NCBI GenBank assembly: GCA_964368765.1
Contig: CAYJCU010000078.1
Span: 1-9,813 of the forward strand
Length of the DNA: 9,813 nucleotides
Reading direction: 5' to 3'
DNA from: JADFUS01 sp964368765
GTDB lineage: Bacteria > Bacteroidota > Bacteroidia > Bacteroidales > Rikenellaceae
Below the pieces are notes generated by a model. It saw only the letters and a list, made by a program, of their open reading frames with translations. It ran no database searches and was not told the origin of the DNA. Below, piece by piece: positions 1 to 3,615 of the stretch. Position 1 is the stretch's first letter; every line of letters begins with the position of its first letter. A program made the position numbers and the translations under genes.

Positions 1-2
1 AC

Positions 3-422
3 ATCTCGTGGTTTGTTGGCTCTTCACAATTCTCTTTTGTACTAAAGAACAAATCTGAGTACTCAATCAAAATTCCTTGGGACGAAGTAACTTATATCAA
101 CACTGCTGGTAGCGTCGGACGAGTGATGCATGCTGGTGTGAAGTACATAGATCGCAACAATTCTCAACCTGCTAGTATAATCCCCAAAGGCACTACTCTC
201 AGTGATATTATTCAACCAACGGACAATGTTTTCTACATCTCAAGTGTAGGTTGGCGCACATCAAATCTATTCAATTTCACAATTGATAAAACAAATTTAG
301 AGGTATCCAAGGCTCCATTCATTGGTAAAACCGTTCGAATCCTATTTCCAATTATTATTGAGGACGTGAAGAACGAGTATGTGTTTGAATTTAAGATTGA
401 TGATATAATAACCGTAAAATAA
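3..422 (+). CDS. Unrecognised beta-rich protein, 3' portion (5' end outside window)
   Basis: The frame that ends at the TAA of 420-422 is open all the way to the left edge, giving at least 139 residues. An internal GTG/ATG near 123-128 is therefore probably not the start, because upstream residues (such as KIPWDEVTYINTAG) read like coding sequence continuous with the rest. The protein alternates hydrophobic and polar residues in short strands (VFYISS, VRILFPIII, YVFEFKIDD), suggesting a beta-sandwich or immunoglobulin-like fold. No catalytic motif or membrane segment is visible, and the true N-terminus, including any signal peptide, is not in the window. A 39-codon gene follows after 8 nt and is probably co-transcribed. 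I do not recognise the family and assign no function. Confidence 0.75.
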   Translation: MSWFVGSSQFSFVLKNKSEYSIKIPWDEVTYINTAGSVGRVMHAGVKYIDRNNSQPASIIPKGTTLSDIIQPTDNVFYISSVGWRTSNLFNFTIDKTNLEVSKAPFIGKTVRILFPIIIEDVKNEYVFEFKIDDIITVK

Positions 423-430
423 ATTTCACT

Positions 431-550
431 ATGGCAAATAAAGTAACTAGTAAAAGAGCAGCGACAGCTGCGTCAAAAGTATTAAGAGATGGTAGAACAA
501 GTGCTGCAAGCAAATTAAAGTTTTTCAGTCATTTTCTCCATAAATTATAA
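431..550 (+). CDS. 39-aa small basic protein with altered C-terminus
   Basis: This short frame starts with ATG 8 nt after the previous stop and ends at TAA 548-550. It begins MANKVTSKRAATAASKVLRD and continues GRTSAASKL, then ends in an aromatic tail (KFFSHFLHKL). The first 28 residues resemble, from memory, a widespread family of tiny Lys/Ala/Ser-rich bacterial proteins of the pattern KVTSK..A..ASKVL.D..TS..SKS.A.SAL. In those the C-terminus is Ala/Ser-rich rather than aromatic. The tail here is therefore probably replaced or truncated, possibly at the junction with the repeated promoter that starts 11 nt downstream. Function is unknown. It probably forms an operon with the partial gene upstream. 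The main doubt is whether the truncated version is still functional. Confidence 0.55.
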   Translation: MANKVTSKRAATAASKVLRDGRTSAASKLKFFSHFLHKL

Positions 551-560
551 TATAAACATT

Positions 561-595
561 GTGCAGATAGAGTGCATAATGAACTACTAACTTTG
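561..595 (+). promoter_or_regulatory. Cargo promoter, copy A
   Basis: The unit starts GTGCAGATAGAGTGCA and ends, 35 nt later, in the Bacteroidota -7 box TAACTTTG (588-595); transcription would start near 602. GTGCA is directly repeated 11 bp apart (561-565 and 572-576), about one helical turn, which suits an activator or repressor dimer. No canonical TTTG is present in the -33 region, where the conserved GATAGAGTGC lies instead. The same unit with identical spacing occurs at 6251-6285 and, split by an IS, at 913-940 plus 2677-2683. It drives the small membrane protein at 687, leaving a leader of about 85 nt. Confidence 0.7.
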
Positions 596-686
596 TAATA
601 ATTAATACGAATACAGTAAGTGTTTAAATAAATTTACACTCTATATGATGAAATGAGGGTTATTATAAATATTTAAAAAAAAAGTT

Positions 687-908
687 ATGGAAATGGCAGG
701 AGGAGAACCTACAAAAAGTAAAGCGTCGAACAATATTAACGCTATTAATAGTAATCTTGGCGAGGAGATTAACAATACCAATGAAGGGTTTGAAATTATA
801 GGACAAATACTAAAAGGTATGTTACTATGCGCATGTATAATATTGCTACCTGTATTCCTTTTTTTTGGTGGCGAACTTTTAGATAACATCTTAGGTAATG
901 ATAAATAA
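687..908 (+). CDS. Small single-span membrane protein
   Basis: The 73-residue product has a hydrophilic, Asn/Ser-rich N-terminal half (residues 1-40). One strong hydrophobic segment covers about residues 41-62 (ILKGMLLCACIILLPVFLFFGG), followed by a short acidic tail (ELLDNILGNDK). It has no signal-peptide processing site, so it is likely an inner-membrane anchored protein with a short exposed tail. An in-frame ATG two codons downstream (693) is an alternative start. It sits between promoter copies A and C, and its stop at 906-908 is 4 nt before copy C. It was therefore immediately upstream of the HEPN-like/helicase operon before the IS inserted. Small membrane proteins are often effectors or sensors in defence cassettes, but nothing in this sequence proves that role. 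I recognise no family. Confidence 0.6.
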   Translation: MEMAGGEPTKSKASNNINAINSNLGEEINNTNEGFEIIGQILKGMLLCACIILLPVFLFFGGELLDNILGNDK

Positions 909-912
909 ACAA

Positions 913-940
913 GTGCAGACAAAGTTGCGCATAATTATTT
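913..940 (+). promoter_or_regulatory. Cargo promoter, copy C, upstream half (cut by IS)
   Basis: This stretch begins GTGCAGACAAAGTTGCGCA and matches the first part of promoter copies A and B. Its -7 box is missing because an IS begins at 941. Joined directly to 2677-2683, it makes a 35-nt unit ending TATCTTTG, exactly the length of the other two copies. Eleven of its first 13 bases equal copy A. As it stands it has no adjacent -7 element and probably does not fire. Confidence 0.65.
937..940. repeat. 4-bp target-site duplication ATTT, left copy
   Basis: ATTT immediately precedes the left inverted repeat and recurs immediately after the right one at 2673-2676. Four AT-only bases alone would be weak evidence. 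Deleting one copy together with the IS, however, restores a promoter with the same 35-nt spacing as two intact copies in this window, which supports it independently. Confidence 0.7.
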
Positions 941-961
941 AGGGTAATACCGAAAACTTAA
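941..961 (+). repeat. IS left terminal inverted repeat
   Basis: It begins AGGGTAATACCGAAAAC and pairs with the complement of 2652-2672, which reads AGGGAGATACCCAAAAC from the right tip. The two ends agree at 17 of 21 positions, with differences at single or paired bases only. Agreement stops abruptly outside 941 and inside 961. Confidence 0.8.
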
Positions 962-963
962 CA

Positions 964-1004
964 AAAATATCCAACTAATTGACAAACAATTAGTTGGATA
1001 TTTT
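964..1004. repeat. 18-bp perfect hairpin inside IS left end
   Basis: The arms 964-981 and 987-1004 are perfectly complementary over 18 bp around the 5-nt loop ACAAA. The stem starts with AAAA and ends in TTTT, so the RNA would be a stem with a short U-run in either direction. It is followed at once by the transposase -7 box (1006-1013). Possible roles are an insulating terminator against read-through from the host side, or a subterminal transposase-binding site. The stem is AT-rich, so terminator strength is uncertain. Confidence 0.7.
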
Positions 1005-1005
1005 G

Positions 1006-1013
1006 TATCTTTG
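1006..1013 (+). promoter_or_regulatory. Transposase promoter, -7 box
   Basis: TATCTTTG matches the Bacteroidota -7 consensus TAnnTTTG. It lies 69 nt upstream of the transposase ATG, which predicts a start near 1020 and a leader of about 60 nt containing the 1027-1070 hairpin. No convincing TTTG -33 box is visible at the usual distance, because the upstream sequence is the 18-bp hairpin. The unit lacks the GTGCAGATA motif of the cargo promoters. Confidence 0.5.
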
Positions 1014-1026
1014 TATAAACAAAGTC

Positions 1027-1070
1027 CGTTACCCCCAAAACGGTAGAAAAGTTCAAAAACGGGGGTAACG
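1027..1070 (+). promoter_or_regulatory. 10-bp GC-rich hairpin in transposase leader
   Basis: CGTTACCCCC (1027-1036) and GGGGGTAACG (1061-1070) form a perfect 10-bp stem around a 24-nt A-rich loop. The stem ends 12 nt before the ATG at 1083, so in mRNA it would crowd the ribosome-binding region. It would lie in both the element's own transcript and in read-through transcripts. It may damp transposase translation, a common strategy of IS elements. The role is inferred from position. Confidence 0.55.
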
Positions 1071-1082
1071 AACCTCACAATA

Positions 1083-2459
1083 ATGACAAAGGTAATGAAA
1101 ATATCTGAATTAACCGCAACATTAAACTTTTCGGAGTTTGATTATGTAAAACTCCATCAAGCCGGCTTTTCTAAGAGCAAATTAGGAGTTATAAAATCTC
1201 TACTACCCATTGATGAATTGGTTCGTCAAATTAGCCGCAAAAAATCTTGGGTAAATAAAGGAGGTCGCCCAGAAACACTTCACCTGGAGGCTCAAATCTG
1301 TTTGATGTTTTTGAAGTCGATGACAGGTCTAAGCGATGCAGAGTTGGTTAGCCGACTGAATACCGATATTCACTATCAGTTTTTCTGTAATATTTACATA
1401 TCACCAGATTCGCCCATCGAGGATTTGAAAATTGCAAGTCGTATAAGAACGAAGCTTGCGAAGCGTATCGACATAGATAAGTTTCAAAAAATAATAGCAA
1501 GCGCACTGAAGCCACACATCTCCTCTAACGATCTAAAGACAGTTGTATCAGATGCTACTTGCTATGAGAGTTATCTTCGATTTCCGACAAATCAAAAGTT
1601 GTTGATGGAGGGTGTCGAGTGGGCTTTCTCTGTTATAAAAGATATACGAGAGACTCATGCTAATCGTATGCCACGTACTAAGTATGTAGATGTAAAAAGA
1701 GCGTATGATGTGTTTGCAAGAAAGCGCAAAAAGAGTCACAAGCAAAAGAGGAAAATAACTATCCGTTTGTTGAGTCTCTTAGATAAATTACTGGGTCTTA
1801 TCAAGGAGTTAATGAATAAATACGAATGTAGCCTAAATCCCAAAGACGCAAAGAAATACAACGTTACAAAGAGTGTTTTGAAGCAACAGCAGAGTCTCTT
1901 TGTGGGAGAGAAGGTCAGTAATAGAATAGTGAGTATTCACAAGCCATACATACGCCCAATAGTTAGAGGTAAGGAGGTAAAAGAGGTTGAGTTTGGTGCA
2001 AAGGTAAATAGCATACAAGTTGGAGGCTTCAACTTTATTGAGAAGTTAGATTTCAATGCTTTTCACGAGGGTATTCGTGTTCCACAGTGTGTGTTGTTAC
2101 ATAAGATGCTATTCCACACAAAGACAAGATTTTTCGCTGGGGACGCGATCTATGCAACCAATTCCAACCGCTCCTACTGTAAGGCTAATAACATCATTAC
2201 GAACTTTGTGCCTAAAGGTAGACGACCGAAAAATGATGACGTTGTCAGAGGAATAAGGAGAGACTTAAACATCTTGCGAAGTACTACGCTAGAGGGTAGC
2301 TTTGGTGTCGAGAAAAATTGTTTCTCACTCTCGAAAGTAAAAGCTAGGACAAAAAATAATGAGGTCTTATGGATATTGTTCGGGATACACGCTGCCAATT
2401 TTTCTAGGTTAGCCAACAGGTTGATGTTAGAGCAAAAAGAGTCCAGAAAAGCAGCCTGA
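1083..2459 (+). CDS. DDE transposase of the insertion sequence
   Basis: The 458-residue protein cuts and joins IS ends. The N-terminal third (about 25-130) resembles the DUF772 / InsH N-terminal region (GGRPETLHLEAQICLMFLKS, then GLSDAELVSRL). A plausible catalytic triad is D157 (VVSDATCYES), D354 (FFAGDAIYAT) and E404 (TTLEGSFGVEK). The E is followed by the usual K and a basic stretch, and then by a final helix with AANFSRLANRL as in IS5/IS4-type DDE proteins. The long stretch between the two aspartates is rich in Lys/Arg (about 200-235, RKRKKSHKQKRK), likely DNA-contacting. The frame is intact and of normal length for IS1182-like transposases. ATG 1083 is chosen as the first start after the leader hairpin; M5 is an alternative. 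Triad positions are read by eye. Confidence 0.9.
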   Translation: MTKVMKISELTATLNFSEFDYVKLHQAGFSKSKLGVIKSLLPIDELVRQISRKKSWVNKGGRPETLHLEAQICLMFLKSMTGLSDAELVSRLNTDIHYQFFCNIYISPDSPIEDLKIASRIRTKLAKRIDIDKFQKIIASALKPHISSNDLKTVVSDATCYESYLRFPTNQKLLMEGVEWAFSVIKDIRETHANRMPRTKYVDVKRAYDVFARKRKKSHKQKRKITIRLLSLLDKLLGLIKELMNKYECSLNPKDAKKYNVTKSVLKQQQSLFVGEKVSNRIVSIHKPYIRPIVRGKEVKEVEFGAKVNSIQVGGFNFIEKLDFNAFHEGIRVPQCVLLHKMLFHTKTRFFAGDAIYATNSNRSYCKANNIITNFVPKGRRPKNDDVVRGIRRDLNILRSTTLEGSFGVEKNCFSLSKVKARTKNNEVLWILFGIHAANFSRLANRLMLEQKESRKAA

Positions 2460-2651
2460 ATTAATCTAGTAAATAGACAAATTTACAGTTCGAATCGCTC
2501 TCGAACTAGATCATTATATCCATACTTTAGGAAAACTTGCCTATTGGCAAACTAGTCCCCAAAAATCACGAAAAATCAACCTCTAAAAAATAAAAAAATC
2601 AGAAAATTCAACCGATTTTTAGATCGAGTATTGAATCCCCTGATTGAAAAA
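2460..2651 (+). other. Non-coding right end of the IS
   Basis: About 190 AT-rich bases lie between the transposase stop and the right inverted repeat. Two small inverted repeats are present: AGTTCGA/TCGAACT at 2487-2507 and TTGCC/GGCAA at 2537-2550. Neither is followed by a U-run, so neither looks like a classical terminator. No gene is seen here. Confidence 0.6.
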
Positions 2652-2672
2652 TTAGGTTTTGGGTATCTCCCT
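2652..2672 (-). repeat. IS right terminal inverted repeat
   Basis: Read inward from the tip on the minus strand it begins AGGGAGATACCCAAAAC and matches the left end at 17 of 21 positions. The flanking ATTT at 2673-2676 duplicates 937-940. This end carries a TTTG (2658-2661) only 14 nt before the -7 box at 2676, so the IS could supply a poorly spaced -33 element to the downstream operon. Confidence 0.8.
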
Positions 2673-2676
2673 ATTT
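2673..2676. repeat. 4-bp target-site duplication ATTT, right copy
   Basis: This is the partner of 937-940, immediately outside the right inverted repeat. Its last T is the first base of the TATCTTTG -7 box of the downstream operon, so the duplication preserved that box while separating it from its upstream element. Confidence 0.7.
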
Positions 2677-2683
2677 ATCTTTG
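2676..2683 (+). promoter_or_regulatory. Cargo promoter, copy C, -7 box (separated from its upstream half)
   Basis: TATCTTTG matches TAnnTTTG, with a start expected near 2690. Its natural upstream element, GTGCAGACAAAGTTGCGCA, now lies 1.7 kb away at 913-931 beyond the IS. The new upstream sequence is the IS right end. Expression of the HEPN-like/helicase operon now depends on whether that end, or read-through from the transposase, can replace the lost element. Confidence 0.6.
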
Positions 2684-2692
2684 CCCGTTACA

Positions 2693-2779
2693 ATGAAAAT
2701 GATACCCAATAACGAAAGTATTGCTTTATATTTGGAGAATTATCCCTTTATAACTAATTTTGCATTTATGTGTAAATAG
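2693..2779 (+). CDS. Possible 28-aa leader peptide
   Basis: An ATG at 2693, about 3 nt after the predicted transcription start, opens a 28-codon frame ending at TAG 2777-2779. This is 22 nt before the first downstream gene and in a different frame. The peptide begins MKMIPNNESIALYLENY and shows no stalling motif that I recognise. It would be almost leaderless. It could be a regulatory upstream frame or chance; copies A and B have no comparable leader frame, which argues for caution. Confidence 0.25.
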   Translation: MKMIPNNESIALYLENYPFITNFAFMCK

Positions 2780-2801
2780 ATTAACTAATATATATCATTG
2801 T

Positions 2802-3611
2802 ATGATGAAAGAAATACAAGAAAATATAAACAGAATATGTTATGAACTAAATGATTTGGGTAATAAATTTCAATTGAAACGTGATAGCGTGCAAGGGTAT
2901 GAAAAGAAAGAGCTATTAATGATGGATTTAATACAACGAATATACGCAAATATGGTAGGTTTACGAGAACTCATTAAACTATATAATGAAGGGAGTAATT
3001 ATTTTATGTTCCCGATTATCTTAATATTAAGAGGGGTTTTGTCCGATTCTATCTTAGGTGTATATTTAACTGTTCATTCTAACTTTAACGAAGAAGTTGA
3101 TGTTTTAGATGTTGACTATGTTAATTACCTTGCAAAGACACATGAGAAAGATATAATATTTGCAAATAAGATAAATAATCGAAAAGTCTCATATTCACCT
3201 AATATTTCAGTTCAAGAATCATATGATGAATTATTTTCATATTTTGAGAAATTTTTAGACTCTAAAGTTGGTGAAAAATGGGTGGTTAAAAGTCGAAAGA
3301 ATTTTAGATCAAATATGAATGGTGAATCATTGAAATCAGAATATATGTGTGATTATATAGAAATGCAAGGAGAGTTCAAGACAGATAAAATTCTATATGA
3401 TTTATCTAATATGTACCAAATTTACAGATATTTATCACAATATGAACATTATACACATGCAGGACGTAATCATACTGTAGTATCACTACAGTATGGTAAA
3501 ATCAGTACATATATTTTTAATGCAGTAATTGCCGTTGAGCATTCACTTGAAATTATTAAGAGTAATATCGTGTTGCTTGATTACGAAGATAAAAACAATC
3601 TAAAAAATTAA
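2802..3611 (+). CDS. Alpha-helical protein, possibly HEPN/DUF5677-like; first gene of candidate defence operon
   Basis: The product is 269 residues and mostly helical. An amphipathic helix at about 70-92 (FPIILILRGVLSDSILGVYL) recalls the LLRxxxE-type helix of DUF5677-like proteins. Near the C-terminus R209-YLSQYE-H216 fits the R-x6-H spacing allowed for HEPN ribonucleases and is followed by further His/Arg (YTHAGRNH). The combination suggests a HEPN-like fold and possibly RNase activity, but the similarity is by eye and weak. ATG 2802 (or 2805) is preferred over an in-frame ATG at 2760, because only the later start is followed by the typical charged beginning (MMKEIQENI). The base composition is very AT-rich, unlike the mob genes. 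The helicase starts 4 nt after the stop, so the two are one operon and probably one system. Confidence 0.8.
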   Translation: MMKEIQENINRICYELNDLGNKFQLKRDSVQGYEKKELLMMDLIQRIYANMVGLRELIKLYNEGSNYFMFPIILILRGVLSDSILGVYLTVHSNFNEEVDVLDVDYVNYLAKTHEKDIIFANKINNRKVSYSPNISVQESYDELFSYFEKFLDSKVGEKWVVKSRKNFRSNMNGESLKSEYMCDYIEMQGEFKTDKILYDLSNMYQIYRYLSQYEHYTHAGRNHTVVSLQYGKISTYIFNAVIAVEHSLEIIKSNIVLLDYEDKNNLKN

Positions 3612-3615
3612 GTGT

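Larger units (their letters stand above)
941..2672 (+). mobile_element. Complete insertion sequence, about 1.73 kb, IS5-superfamily / IS1182-like
   Basis: The element is 1732 bp, bounded by imperfect 21-bp terminal inverted repeats (941-961 and 2652-2672) and flanked by the duplication ATTT. It encodes one intact DDE transposase that fills most of its length. The left end carries its own TAnnTTTG promoter and two hairpins, and the right end has about 190 nt of AT-rich non-coding sequence. Length, single long frame and DDE organisation fit IS1182-like elements. Assignment to a non-classified group such as IS1202-like elements cannot be excluded without a database comparison. The transposase frame is uninterrupted, so the element is potentially active and its arrival may be recent. 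It interrupts the promoter of the downstream HEPN-like/helicase operon. Confidence 0.85.

Noticed and set aside
645..656. Tiny upstream frame (ATG ATG AAA TGA) in the leader of the membrane protein gene
   Set aside because: Three codons in AT-rich sequence are expected by chance and nothing else supports translation.
641..922. 93-codon frame on the minus strand opposite the small membrane protein
   Set aside because: It reads through promoter copy C and the opposite-strand gene, and its hydrophobic stretch mirrors the plus-strand membrane segment. The plus-strand frame has a matching promoter and better composition.
2487..2507. Inverted repeat AGTTCGA/TCGAACT after the transposase, as a terminator
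   Set aside because: Seven pairs without a following U-run; noted only as structure in the IS right end.
2760..2801. Upstream start for the HEPN-like gene at 2760
   Set aside because: It would add 14 residues of unlikely composition (HLCVNRLTNIYHC). The double ATG at 2802/2805 followed by charged residues is the more natural start.
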